Shown here one piece after another: positions 39,201 to 51,100 of a stretch of DNA of 64,000 bases. A model generated the notes under the pieces. It was not told where the DNA came from and did not search any database. It saw only the letters and a list, made by a program, of their open reading frames with translations. This DNA comes from Apostichopus japonicus (lineage: Eukaryota; Echinodermata; Holothuroidea; Aspidochirotida; Stichopodidae), in assembly GCF_037975245.1 (NCBI RefSeq), contig NC_092574.1, positions 18,450,713 through 18,514,712 on the forward strand, in the 5' to 3' direction. The position numbers and the translations under genes are program-made. Position 1 is the first letter of the stretch. Each line of letters begins with the position of its first letter.

Positions 39201-42200
39201 ACATCCTTGTCGTGAAGAGATTACTTGGGAGGCAATAAATAATTACAAAAAGTGCAATTTAAAACGCCAAATCCGGAAGCTTTGACGAAAGTCGTAAGTT
39301 AATACTAAAAATGACCTGGTTAGTTTATGCTCACATCAATGTGAATTATGTCAGCAATACCGAATCCCTTCTAAGGCTTAACGTCTACGGCAATGTACAC
39401 ACGGCGTCTTAAGGAACGATGGTATCACTTACCCGAATGGACTCTATATATATATATAGGCCTATATATATATAGGCCTATATATATATATATATATATA
39501 TATCCGCTGAGAGATTTGACTTTTGCGGATTTGCCTTCATAGGAAAGGTTCCTATTTCTGGCTATGCCCGTGGATTTAAATATTGCAAATTTTCTTTTTA
39601 TCATTCGTGAGAAGAAGCGAAAATAGCTTAGCCAGCCTGGCTGTACGACTATTGTGTCAGCCGTATCTACCCCGCAGGTTACAAAATATAGGAAAACGTT
39701 TGATCTGCATGACGTTATTTAGTAAGAATTTATTCATGATGGTAGAACTTAAAACGTGATGACTGCAAGTTGAAGGTGTTACATGTTATAATTATGTTAT
39801 TTACTTCGATCAGGCAGGAAATTGAAATATTCTTTACTATATTTCCTCGATTTTTATCGTATATATGACTTTACATTATTATTATTATTATTCTTTTTAT
39901 ATTACTGGGAATCAAGCCTTAAGCAGCTATTTAAGCAATTCGTGGAAGACTGTGCGTTGATCACGTATACAACAAAGCTCGTAAATATTGCAAACATTTA
40001 CAAACTATTAAATACTTTTGGGTGATAAATCAGTAGATGTTTCCTTTTTTTTGTCTTTTTTATGCTTCTTTTTTATGTACATCACAGTGATTAAAGTTAT
40101 TTTTTCTTTGGGTGCGGTGGGTTGGGGCGTGTCTAGCACTTGGGCGATGGTTGGGGCGTGCCTTGCACTATATTGAAGATACATGTTATGAGCATGCCGT
40201 ATCACGAAGCTCCTTATATAATAATAACAATCTGAGTTACATATCTCATACTATTATTTTAATTGTTTGTTTTTTCTTCAATTTAGATATATTTTTACAA
40301 GAATGGTCTTAGCATGCATTAAATGACACAACTTCAGAATCACCCTGAAAGTCTTCCACTAATTTTATGGGAGGGAAGGGGGGGGGGCAAATCACAAAAT
40401 TACCTCAAAAACCCGTTAAAATCAATATTTGTGCAGACTCCCGTACCACAAAATTCTTTGTAATGAATTTAATGATAATAATGTTAATTTATATAGCGAC
40501 ACTCCAGGAAACGAGTAATTATAAGGGATATTGTATACTTTACCAAAGTGCAATGAATAGTATGACATAATTAAATTGAAAAAAAAAATCACTTTCATTC
40601 TTCATGGTAACATGAGATAAAATGTGTGGAATACGTACCTCTTGGGTTCACTGTCTCTGACAGTAATGAAGCTGTTTTGTCAAGTAAATACTTTCATAGA
40701 CCCAAATATTATTGTAGCATTGTATCATTAACGAAAGGACGACATTTTTAACACTTTTAAAAATATTAATGGTTTCAATAGTATCAGCACCGTATGCATA
40801 TACACTGGCAGACTGTAGCATATATTGATATTGGTATAGTGATCCAACAGGGGTCACTGGCGCCTTAATTGAACATGCGGCACTTTTCCCCCCTGATCGG
40901 ACGATTTACTAGTATCTTTCGGGATGCAGAAGAAATTGGCGCCATCAGACACTCTCTGACCCAGCATCATACCGCGACTGAGTCCTTCCCTACCACGTAT
41001 GGACCTAGAACACCTTAGAAGATAAAGATATATAGTAATTAGCCTAACAAATATTGTTTTAAATGGTTATTTTGCATCGAGCAACCAGGCTAATTATACC
41101 CCCATATATGATAATTTATAATCACTTCATGAAACATTTGCGTCTAAGTTTGTAGGAGTTTGACTTTTCTCGGTAAAGTGCTTATATATCATTCATCGTC
41201 CAATTTCCCGGGGTTTTCCCTTCACCAGCGCAATTTCTCTACAAATCAGTAGATAACATCGACAGCAGGCGTCAAATTTGACAGATTTCCTAGTCACACG
41301 TGTCCGTATCAAAATCCCACCGAGGTACTGTAATGTTATATATAATGTCTTAAATCATATTATCTTGTAACATGTATATATGTTGTTGTATTGATCCTGG
41401 CATTTAATCAGTTAACGAGAACTAATCTATTTATTTGTCTTTCGGACTATACGGTTTTGGTCATAAGACGCCAGTATCTCATTCGATTAACAACAACAAA
41501 AAGGAGGATAAACGACAAAAGAAAACTTAACAGAGCCCTTTGTCGGTTCTTGTGAACGGGAGTAAACCACTCAAATGAGTCATTTTATAGCATAAGCGTA
41601 CGCAGTGGTAGAGTCTAAATACTCCGCCTACCCCCCCCCACCTCCCCCACCCCTCCACTTCACCGACTTGAAAAAGGTGTGCAGTACAGGCTGGTTATCA
41701 AAAGATCAAGTTTTTTGTCTGGAAATCTTTGATGTGAAACACTGAAATTCGTACTGATTAGAAATAGTAGAACTTAGAACATAAAATAGTAGAAATTACC
41801 AATGTTCCATCTGGACCACCCCCGCATATAGAAAGCTACACTCTTCTGTATGGGGAAGACCCCAGTCCCCAACGGTTCTGTGCCACCTCACGTTTGATAG
41901 TTATCACATATAAACACCACTGAATAATATCCACACACTAGTCTTTGACATCCAATGTTTTCGATTTTTTTCCGTTTTTCACGTTTACTACAACAAGTAA
42001 CAGGTAAAATATGTTGCGCAGTTTTTTTTAATCTTTCCTTCTTACATCCCTGTTCGATTAAGGCTGCAAGTAATATGACATTTAGCTTCACCGTACAACG
42101 TGAAGAACCGCACAATGCACAAATTACACCTGTGTCCTGATCACATTATAGTCACTCCCAAACAATTATGTATTGTTTTGTTTCATGTGAAAGGCTTTTG

Positions 42201-43058
42201 TATATAGATATATATATATATATTTTTTTTCAATTTTTGATGCGATATTATTGGATTCTAGTATGGAATGCAGTTTTGTTGGACCAAAGCCCTACTGAGA
42301 TTAATAAAATATAAAACAAATAGGTTAAATATCGCTCAAATTTACTTAGGCTTATGTCAATTATTAAGCCGTTCAGTGTACGTTTGTCTTTAAATTACGG
42401 CAACTATTCGATCAGTGGGTGAATGTATACATTCGAAGTAGAATTTATCACCAAACAATATTATTATTATTATTATTTTTCTCCAGAAGGGAATATTCTT
42501 TCTCAGTACATGGTAACTATAACACAACCTAGGTCGTTATAACTGTATATAGCTCCATTTTGTTGGGTCAAAAACGGAAGAAGTTTAATAAATAACTTTA
42601 GATAACATCTTATGAGGATGCCCTATAACTTATATCCCGAAAGAACAGTGCAAACACGACTTATTTCAAGATCACACTCGTGCCATGATATACTGTTTTC
42701 AACGATGCTAGACCAATGAAGCTATCTACTCGGAAACAATACCGTGATTAGCCACTAATAAACCCTATTTTATGTATCCCTTATTTACATTACACGACGA
42801 CAGGCTACTTCGATAAAATGCATAGACAGTGTGTACGCAAATTTTATGAAAGTGATGAAAGATCAAAGTACCTAATCATTTTTTTCCCGGATATTGTGGT
42901 TAAAATAAATATCTTTCAAATAATATACATGGTGAAAGGCGCAGGGTGAAAGAAATTTAATGGCCTGTTGTGTATAGAAATTTTAGGAAGTAGATTACAG
43001 CTTGTGCTGTCACTCCCGACATTCTGAAGAGTGCCTTATCATCTTTACTCCTGCGAGA

Positions 43059-43060
<2 letters not shown>
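33278..43060. other. Long non-coding stretch
   Basis: Nearly 10 kb with no gene that I can support. It contains (TA)n at 37650-37671 and 39445-39503 (with repeated aggcct palindromes), TTA-triplet runs at 39877-39893 and 42461-42479, and a 7-bp-arm hairpin gatgcac...gtgcatc at 33841-33870. Confidence 0.5.

Positions 43061-43114
<54 letters not shown>
43061..43114. repeat. (TA)n microsatellite
   Basis: Pure TA run ending just before dispersed repeat copy 2. A smaller run lies at 43344-43364. Confidence 0.95.
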
Positions 43115-43116
<2 letters not shown>

Positions 43117-43118
<2 letters not shown>

Positions 43119-43206
43119 TGGTTAGCATCATGTTTGTTCTCTAGAGTAAGGCAAATGTGTCACTAAAAGAGAACTAGTACTGTTCGATACAAAGTAACAA
43201 AGGTAA
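43117..43206. repeat. Dispersed repeat copy 2
   Basis: Counterpart of 31328-31425 in the same orientation. It directly follows a long (TA)n run, as if the microsatellite marked the edge of the copied unit. Confidence 0.6.
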
Positions 43207-43716
43207 CAAAGGCCTGCAGTGGAATTAAGACATAATGGCGCTAGACACAAATTCTGTGTGCGTGGCTTGTCTCTAATACTTTACCAATCTTTCAACATCC
43301 TCCATGAAATTACTGTTCACGCTAAAGATAAAAGTTCAAGTTGGATATATATATATATATATATAGCATTCGAATACAGAGTCTTCGTGCCAAACGTGAC
43401 GTAGCGATTCTAATCTAGTTGAAGACATAACCTATGTAACTTTCAGAGAAGATGAAATGTGGTCGGTGAGATTAAAGAATCGTGCCTTATCTACTGTGTC
43501 ATCCATTACGTGCATTCGCATTGAGTAACATGTCTCATGTCACTTTGAATATTCCTCTCGTTCCTTCATCGATATTCTTTGTCCGTGATGTGCACAGTTA
43601 AACGGAGTATGTTATCTGCTTTTGATGATCAACTCAGCAATGTCAACTGTATATATAGAGAGGCCCGTGAAGAAGTGACGCGACCTCTGCCCGGAGATCA
43701 GATTTGCATTCGAATT

Positions 43717-43797
43717 GGTCTCTCACACTAAGTGTGAGAGACCAAGTCTTGTCTTGTCCAAGACAAGACCAAGACAAGACCAAGACAAGTCTTGTCT
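43717..43797. repeat. Compound palindrome: 27-bp perfect IR plus caagacaagac repeats
   Basis: ggtctctcacact, one base, then its exact complement (43717-43743). It is followed at once by a block made of aagtcttgtcttg, three caagacaagac-type units and a closing cttgtct (43744-43797), which can fold back on itself. Two different inverted structures are abutted without spacer. Confidence 0.85.
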
Positions 43798-43974
43798 GAA
43801 ATGATTATAATTAATTTGTAATAACTACTTTCAGTGAAATTTTAACCGATTAACTTAAAGGGTCACTTTATAAAAAATGGCTTTCAGTTCTAACTACCGA
43901 TAATCCAAATCGATTGCCTCCAAGCTATATATATGTAGCTATATAAATATGTATATATATATATTTATACCATC

Positions 43975-44045
43975 GGTTGGCGCGCAGCGTACAAGAAAAT
44001 TTCTGGTTTTGATACCCCCCAGATCACCGGAAATGACACTTCTCG
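43975..44045 (+). mobile_element. Internal fragment of the 297-bp hAT MITE
   Basis: The stretch ggttggcgcgcagcgtacaa, then cccagatcaccggaaatgac, matches the middle of the full-length copies with substitutions. Both termini are lost. Decayed relic. Confidence 0.6.
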
Positions 44046-44471
44046 GGCTTGAAAATGACCAACCAGATGTACACTTTTGCCTGAGAACCAAGTATTTCCC
44101 AATAGTTTTTTTCCTCATCCATAACCTTTTTGAAGATTGTCATCAGTCACACATCATGTTCGACCTCATCGCATCTCCTGTGGATCATTGCTTTTTGTAG
44201 GTGATTCTACGTAACGGCCCACAATACCCGACAGCCCCACTTTTGAAGGTTTTAAGCCCATTTTTTGTTCAGAATTTGAAAATTCACATTTCTCGTGATT
44301 AAACTCACTTCAAAACATACCCATAATGTTGCAAAAAATTTCATCTATGGACAACCAATATAGAAAAACCTCCTTGAACCCCTAACAGACTGGTCAAAAT
44401 TGCACGAGTAGAGGGAAGTATGATGAAGAATGTTGGTCAGGGAATTTTCGAAAATTCAGACACAGTTAATT

Positions 44472-44578
44472 TATTGGTGTACAAATATTGAAACCTCCTA
44501 TAACGGCTATTATAAAACTTCGTTGAAGGAAATGAAAAAAATACCAGATATTTCCGAAACCGAACACTACACACATAG
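44472..44578. repeat. Segmental direct repeat, copy 1 (107 bp)
   Basis: From tattggtgtacaaatatt to cacacacatag, about 95% identical by eye to 45089-45194. The 510 bases between the copies include a G11 run and hAT-like end sequences (gccaggatatgcgcccatg just before copy 2). Confidence 0.85.
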
Positions 44579-45088
44579 GTCAAGGAGGCGGGGGGGGGGG
44601 CCTAACGAAATATTTCTTTCTGAAAATTCGGGCAATATGCTGAGATTTTTTCGGGCACCTATACTGAAAGAAAAATACATTGCAATGATGTAGCTAAAGG
44701 AAATGAATAGTTTAAAAATAATCTTCTTGGTAATTAAAATAAAGTTCTAAGCTTGGCCGACTAATTCGCCATTACTAATGTAAAAGAGAGTTTTGACATA
44801 ATTGGACCTCCATGCTTTTTCTCCATCTACATAGGACAATTCGTTGTTTATATGAGCATCCTGCGGTATACTGCGCAACTTTCTGTGACCGTACGGTACA
44901 TGATGGCATGCAATGTAATAACCCATGCCCTCAATGCTGGATCAAACTGCGCCAAAGTTCAATGCAGGGGAATTTTAAATGCAACAATGGTCAAGACAAC
45001 TTGGTAGGGACACGGTATATCATGTCCCCGCCACTAAAATAGTTGGTGGGGAAGCGTCCCGCTGTCCCCGCCAGGATATGCGCCCATG

Positions 45089-45194
45089 TATTGGTGTACA
45101 AATATTAAAACCTCTTATAACGGCTATTATAAAACTTCGTTGAATGAAATGAAAAAATACCAGATATTTCCGAAACCGAACACTACACACATAG
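45089..45194. repeat. Segmental direct repeat, copy 2 (106 bp)
   Basis: Same orientation as copy 1. It begins exactly where the element-like terminus cgcccatg ends, suggesting that an insertion or unequal exchange produced the duplicate. Confidence 0.85.
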
Positions 45195-45280
45195 ACAGTT
45201 TTGAGGCTGTTCATCCTGGAACGCCATTTTCATGCTCACTGATATGATGTGATATCTGCTGTTTGCTTTACAAATTCGAA

Positions 45281-45511
45281 CAGGCGCGTAGCGAATAATT
45301 TGCCAAGGGAGAGGCGAAGCCTGTAGGCAAACTATCTAAGCGTAGCGCCACCACGAGTTGGCGCGAAGCGTACAAGAAAATTTTGGCCTAAAATGCCTCC
45401 CAGATCGCTTCCCATGCCTTGTAAGTTGCATCTAAGCATTTTCTATTTCGAATTTACTAGCGATATCATAAAAAAAATATGCTCGGGGGGGGGGGGCGGC
45501 GGTCGCCCCAT
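45281..45511 (+). mobile_element. Truncated copy of the 297-bp hAT MITE
   Basis: Begins with CAGGCGCGTAGC and follows the family sequence (ctatctaagcgtagcgccacc, gcgtacaagaaaatttt, ctagcgatatcataaa) to the G-rich tract at 45484-45496. The right terminus is missing: the sequence then runs into unrelated DNA at about 45512. No target duplication can be assigned. Confidence 0.8.
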
Positions 45512-46000
45512 TCCCGAAATGCGTCATGTTCCCCGACGACTCGGTCGAGTTCGAGACCAGCCACAGTTGGTTTCATAGCACAATTGTTTAAGGCGTCCAT
45601 ACACACACACGCTTTATGATAGACCATATATAGTATATATATATCTATAGATACATTAGTGAGAGATGAAAAATGGAAACGTCAAAAATGGAGTTGTCGG
45701 TGTAAGGGGTAGGGTGAGGCGCACGCCCATTCCGAAATCCTCGATCCGTCACTGGCTACCCGGCCATGTGTATATAATAGGGTTCAGCGCTGTAATGATG
45801 TCACTGTTCCTCTTTCTCTTCCCGGTGTCTTGGCGTTTATCTTCTACTCCCTCCTTTTTCTCTCCTTCTTTTTCTTTTCCCTTCCTTCCTCTCCTCCTCC
45901 TCTTTTTTCCCCTCTTTTTTCCTTTTTTCTTCTCTTTTTTTCTCTCCTCTTTTTCTTACCCGGGGGGGCGCGCGTCCCAACGCCCCCTGGGATACGCGCC

Positions 46001-46003
<3 letters not shown>

Positions 46004-46076
<73 letters not shown>
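46004..46076. repeat. (TA)n microsatellite
   Basis: Pure TA run joining a pyrimidine-rich tract (45835-45960) to the LINE fragment. Small frames through it are low-complexity Tyr-Ile. Confidence 0.95.
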
Positions 46077-46080
<4 letters not shown>

Positions 46081-46319
46081 GGAAAGTTGCTCAGTGTGTA
46101 AAAGGTGCTCAATTACCATCGTTAGAGTACTTGTATCATGAGAGGGTCTGCAATAAATTGAAACATATCGTGCAAGACCCAACACACCCTTTGTTTCAGC
46201 ACTATAATTACAACCGCTCTGGACTGCGTTTATGCCCACCACGTATACTTAGGGGCCGCTACAGATACTCATTTGTGCCTAACTCTATCCATATATTTAA
46301 TTTACAAGTGAGAAGATAA
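46077..46319 (+). pseudogene. LINE reverse transcriptase C-terminus, 5'-truncated
   Basis: The frame after a (TA)n run reads to a TAA stop. It has the usual tail of non-LTR retrotransposon reverse transcriptases (CR1/L2/jockey-like): a stretch LYHERVCNKLKHIVQDPTHP, then HYNYNRSGLRLCPPRILRGR and a terminal RYSFVPNSIHIFN, matching the HPL...SGxxxRxPxxRxxRYxxSFxPxxIxxxN pattern. Only about 80 residues remain and the rest of the element is absent. The frame is intact, so the insertion is not very old. It is followed by an AT-rich 3' UTR ending in another (TA)n run at about 46380-46413. Confidence 0.68.
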
Positions 46320-46376
46320 GTTTCTTAATTGTAGAACTTGCTGTATATTTGTTGTATTACTGTATGTGTATCGCAG

Positions 46377-46420
<44 letters not shown>

Positions 46421-47465
46421 TACGTCGTGTTCCAATCTCGATGAGACCAGATCGTTATTCACATATTCAAAGTTTTCCAAATTCGACTTAACTTGTCTTT
46501 GTTATGGAGCATAATTATATTCGAGCACGATTTTCAAACTGATTTTGGTAAACGAGAGACTACAATGTTTATTACATCAACATTTTTTCGACAGTGACAT
46601 ATCTACATCTACAGTTGTGCGAAGCAAACATTTAAATTAAATATTATGAAGACATACAGATGTACACGATTAATTAAAGTGTCATCCATTAACAATGCAT
46701 TAAGCATTCGTGGAAACACACTTATAGAACGTGAGCAAGCCTGGTCTTTTGAATCCTAAATATAGATAATGTACTTTTGTAGAGGTCAAATAATACCATT
46801 CCATATGATAAGAAAAGGCTGAGTAATAAATCTGCAATAAAATGGAATCAAGGGGTTGTGTTAATGCAATATATAAAGATACCGGTTTTACATCTATAAC
46901 AGGCTGTTATTATCAACAGTTTGGTTCTTCCACCTGTTTTGGGAAACTCACTTGAAAACTCCCGTGAGGTTGGATTCATTTCAATTTTCCTGGACACAAA
47001 CTTTTTTATTTAAAGAAAAGTCGCCTAAGGCAGAGGTATAGGGGCACACTAAGCTACACGTTACTTCAATGTACCGATACACGTCGGAACCCAGGGACAA
47101 TTAGAATATCAGGCCACCTTTGTGAAGTGTTCCATTTTCTTTAAGTATGAAAATACATATACATCCCATAATTATCATTTAGCCCTGGGGTTGAAACCCT
47201 CTCCCTACCCCCCCCCACCCCCAACACCCCATTAATCTCCAAAATCCCTCTGATCAGAGCTGTTCTCATTCCCAGTCACGTTACGTCGTTACTGCGTGTG
47301 ACCACGTGATCATGACGAATCTAATACAAGCATGAAAATGAGAGCATTGTTTGAAATCTTACAGCAGATCATTTCATATATTTGTCATTGTGATTGTATC
47401 TTTCAGGTTGATATTTTGACAGAGAGACGATCAGACGACATCTACCAAAAGCTCTTATGACCTTG
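46320..47465. other. LINE 3' flank and receptor upstream region
   Basis: (TA)n at 46380-46413, then AT-rich DNA and a C-rich patch near 47205-47232. No coding sequence seen. Distal regulatory sites for the receptor may lie here. Confidence 0.45.
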
Positions 47466-47696
47466 ATTGGCTGCGATGCCAGTGACGTTTGTTTGAATCC
47501 AGATTATCTGATTGGTCAACTATGCTTTAGATTTTAACATTCACTAGCTGAATTGGTGGTTATTCGTTGATACGTTGATCATTGGTGTTTGAATGACTGA
47601 AAAAAGCGGGAATTCTCATCGACTGGAACTATCTCTAAGCAGATTTCTCTCAGTTTAACATTATAAATATTCATCGACTGACGTCATCTGACGTCG
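47466..47696 (+). promoter_or_regulatory. Putative core promoter of the CCK-type receptor gene
   Basis: Inverted CCAAT boxes (ATTGG) lie at 47466-47470 and 47511-47515. A TATA-like TATAAATA lies at 47662-47669, 55 bases before the ATG. A perfect CRE, TGACGTCA, follows at 47679-47686, with a near copy TGACGTCG at 47689-47696. If the TATA box is used, transcription would start near 47695 and the 5' leader would be about 30 bases. An upstream non-coding exon cannot be excluded. The CREs suggest cAMP/CREB responsiveness, which is inference. Confidence 0.4.
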
Positions 47697-47723
47697 GCAG
47701 CAGTTAAAGCAAAAGTTGTCACC

Positions 47724-48111
47724 ATGACGGAAGCAGACGAAGGAGGGATAATGTATCAAACAATGGTATACGATAACATAACCATGTACTCTGCCGTGGA
47801 CGACACGACAATGAGTACAACGCCCTCTAATAGTGCTGGCGGTGGTGGCGCTAGCAAAACCGTAATGAACGTCATAGTTATCACTATGTACTCTATTATT
47901 TTCCTGTTAGCCGTTATTGGGAACAGTTTGGTTATAGTAACACTTATCCAGAATAAGAGGATGCGATCCGTTACCAATGTTTTCCTATTCAGTTTATCTG
48001 TCAGTGATCTCATGTTCATCTGTGTATGTCTGCCCTTTACGCTGGTAGGGAACTTGATACACAATTTTATATTCGGACCAGTGATGTGTAAACTCATCTC
48101 GTACACAATGA
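47724..48111 (+). CDS. CCK-type receptor exon 1 (N-terminus, TM1, TM2, start of TM3)
   Basis: Encodes residues 1-129 plus one base of codon 130. The ATG lies in a good Kozak context (gtcaccATGa) and gives a 47-residue acidic, Ser/Thr-rich extracellular tail with no signal peptide, as is common in this class. The donor is gtaagt at 48112, phase 1. Reading through it gives 36 further codons that no longer look like a TM3, which supports splicing here. Confidence 0.9.
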
Positions 48112-51100
48112 GTAAGTTGAATATTTTAAACCAATGCTCCGAAAGAAATGTTATTTTACGAAACTCGTATATGCCATTGTACACTCATCTATGCAATGGC
48201 TGCTGTTTATTCATTCACTAGTCTTGTACGCACCGCCCATTGGCCATGAACTGAAAACGAACCCGGCTAAACACATTCGCACAAAGATCGTGCTAACATG
48301 AGGCACATTTGTAGTATGAGTGCAACAACTTAAATTACAATACAAATCAAATTTTTCCTTCGGTATGAATACGAGTAAAACGCTCTAAGCTGGAGCAAGA
48401 ATAAGTAATATATGACAAAATTTCCCAAAAATTTCCCTATAGAACAAGTATACAAATCCATGCGTACGAATACAATCACACGCACGCAACTTTGCTTGAA
48501 CACGAGAACGGAGTACGATATACCGCTACAAGTCTGATATTAGGTGCGCGTACTACTCACCACATGATGCGAATTCCAACGCATTGATGTACTCCACTCC
48601 ACCCCACCACATTCGTATCCCAGCCCATCCCACCAAATCCAAACATAGTGTTATCCATTTTGATCCTAACCTTTGCAAGGAGACACACAAAAAACAACAC
48701 TGGCACAGTCCTTATCTAAAGTATATAATACAGAGGCTTTATGTGATGATAAACTCCCTTCAAACAAGCTAAGAATGATCTTGGCTCCATTTTGGGAGAT
48801 ATCCTAATTTTGACACAAGAAGGATAATCGACTTTTAAAGCAAACGCGTTACAATAAAATAACAAGGCGAATCATTTGCACTAACTGCGCATTTTCAGTT
48901 GACTACATGTAACGATATTATATAAGTAAGATAGCGGCAATACTGATTTCTGCATTGAATGAATTTGAAATATAAATACCTCAAAAGAACAGTTTCCTCG
49001 ATATATCGTCGTCGAACTTGGCTTCCATCGATATATCGTCTTTAATCTTTACAGCTGTGTCAGTGTCGGTTTCTGTATGGACCATGGTAGCAATCGCCTT
49101 AGAGAGGTATCACGCCATCTGTAACCCACTCGCATCTAGAGCTTGGCAGACAAAGTCACGTGCATTCAAAATTGTCGCTCTGGTCTGGTTCGTTTCTCTC
49201 ATCTGTGGACTTCCCGATCTCATTTACCCCAAGTTGATATTGCATGATAAGGAAAACATGAAATACAAATGCCGACATGCCTGGGGGCCAGTAATGGAAT
49301 ACATCCACCCGGTAAGTATACAATTATGTACGGTCAAACTAACTTGACCGAGTATATGCTCTTAACAGATTCCAGACCATCAGAAACCATCATCAAAATG
49401 CATGAAAACGAGCTTGCGACACTAGCGGGGACTAGAGGGGGAAAAGTCACCGAGGAAAGAACCTGGGCACCAAACAAAGAACTGACTGATCCGCTCTCAA
49501 CCCCAGTCCCCTTGCATCGAGACCGCGATTGTGTGATCATCGTCAGGTGTATATCACGATTTCCCTGCTAGGGGAACATAAAGCTACACATGATCTTAGC
49601 CAAAAGGCAGAACACTGTATATAAACTTGTCCGAAATCTGGTCAAACCTGCAATCAACTGAAGTATAGTTTACTGAGTATAGAAGGCAGTCCTCTCTCTC
49701 TCTTCAGAACTTTTGTATACACGTAGCAGTGGTATATATATCCAGCTTATATATTCTATACGTACTCGTTTTCTACCAATGATGGCAGAAATTGTAAGCA
49801 CGCATTTGTAATGTACTCACGTTCCTATCTTTCTCATGTTAATATGTTCTTTCTCATGTAGTTATGTTCTTTCTCATGTTAATATGTTAAACGTGTTAAA
49901 CTGAGAAAACTTAAAATTACCACAAGCCATGCTGATAGTTAGGAAAGTATATATTTTGTTCCTGCCAATAGAAATGTGTTTTATTATATTCTGGTATAGT
50001 TCATTAATGTTCATTAATTGTGTGGCCCTTCTCTGTCATGTCGGTACTTACAATATTTCGTCTCTTCTCTCCTATAGTTCTACCTATTTATCGCTTTCAT
50101 GGTCTTGCCTGTCATGTGTCTCTTCTTTGCCTATGGACTCATTATATTGGAACTTTGGAGAGGAATTGTGTCGGAGAAAAGAGCCACAGCAAAAGGTATA
50201 TGCTTATAATGCTTATAATTTAAAATAATAATGATATTAATACAAACTAGTTTCAAAATTAAATTAAATGGATATTCCTGTTGGTAAAATAAATTGCTTG
50301 ACAGAAAATTGCTAGAAATTGTCTGTATCTTTAAAATAAATCTAAGTCCTCATAACAGGTTGTGTGCAGAAATTAGTTTTTTTTTCCCTCGTCAAATCTC
50401 GTGAATGCATCTGGCAACAATAGAGTGATGTCGTCATAGAAATTGAGCTGTAAATGTTTTCCATTTTAATATGTCAAAAATTTACCTAAAGAGGAAAACA
50501 TATTTATACAGAGAGAGAGAGAATTGTGTTTTAATGTAAGTGTAAATACAGAGTATACATTTACAGTTATATTAAGCAACTTTTAAGTTAAACTCAACAT
50601 GTTACATTTGTCCAACTGGCAGTATACGGCAATTTATGACTACAACTGCCCAGTTTCAACAAATGGAACCAATCACGAGGAAATATGGATAGGCATATAT
50701 GTCTCTCTATAAAGCTTATCTATATAGCATATTTGACCAACATTAGAAACATGGAAACAACATATCATCTGCAATTTAATTCCTCAGAGAAAGAAGAAAA
50801 TGGAACGCCAATGAAAGATCTTCGAACTTCAGCTACAACGATGTCTCCTGATTCGAACGCTAACGACCCATTCTTGAAAAACAACAGTAAAGCTATCTAT
50901 CGCCCTCAGTCCGGAAAAGTTGCAACCCGAAATATGGGGCCAGTACGGAGCACTTCTTCGAATAATGCCAAGAAGCGAGTCGTTCGGATGCTGATTGTCT
51001 TGGTCTTATTGTTCTTCATTGCTTGGACACCGACTTGGATTTTGAATATGTGGTACGTGGTGAACCGGGCAAGGGCTTTGAAGCTTGTGAGACGTTTCCC

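Noticed and set aside
40875-41018. 47-codon plus-strand ORF with balanced codons (MRHFSPLIGRFTSIFRDAEE...)
   Set aside because: Looks better than background but has no homologue that I know, no promoter or splice evidence, and is short enough to arise by chance.
45666-46076. Upstream part of a 217-codon frame joined to the LINE fragment
   Set aside because: It is pyrimidine-tract and (TA)n translation. Only the part after the microsatellite resembles protein.
47756-48184. 142-codon minus-strand frame across receptor exon 1
   Set aside because: Antisense shadow of a real exon; it has no features of its own.
49584-49610. A functional U2 snRNA gene
   Set aside because: Only the 5' ~35 bases match U2; stems IIa-IV and an Sm site were not found downstream.
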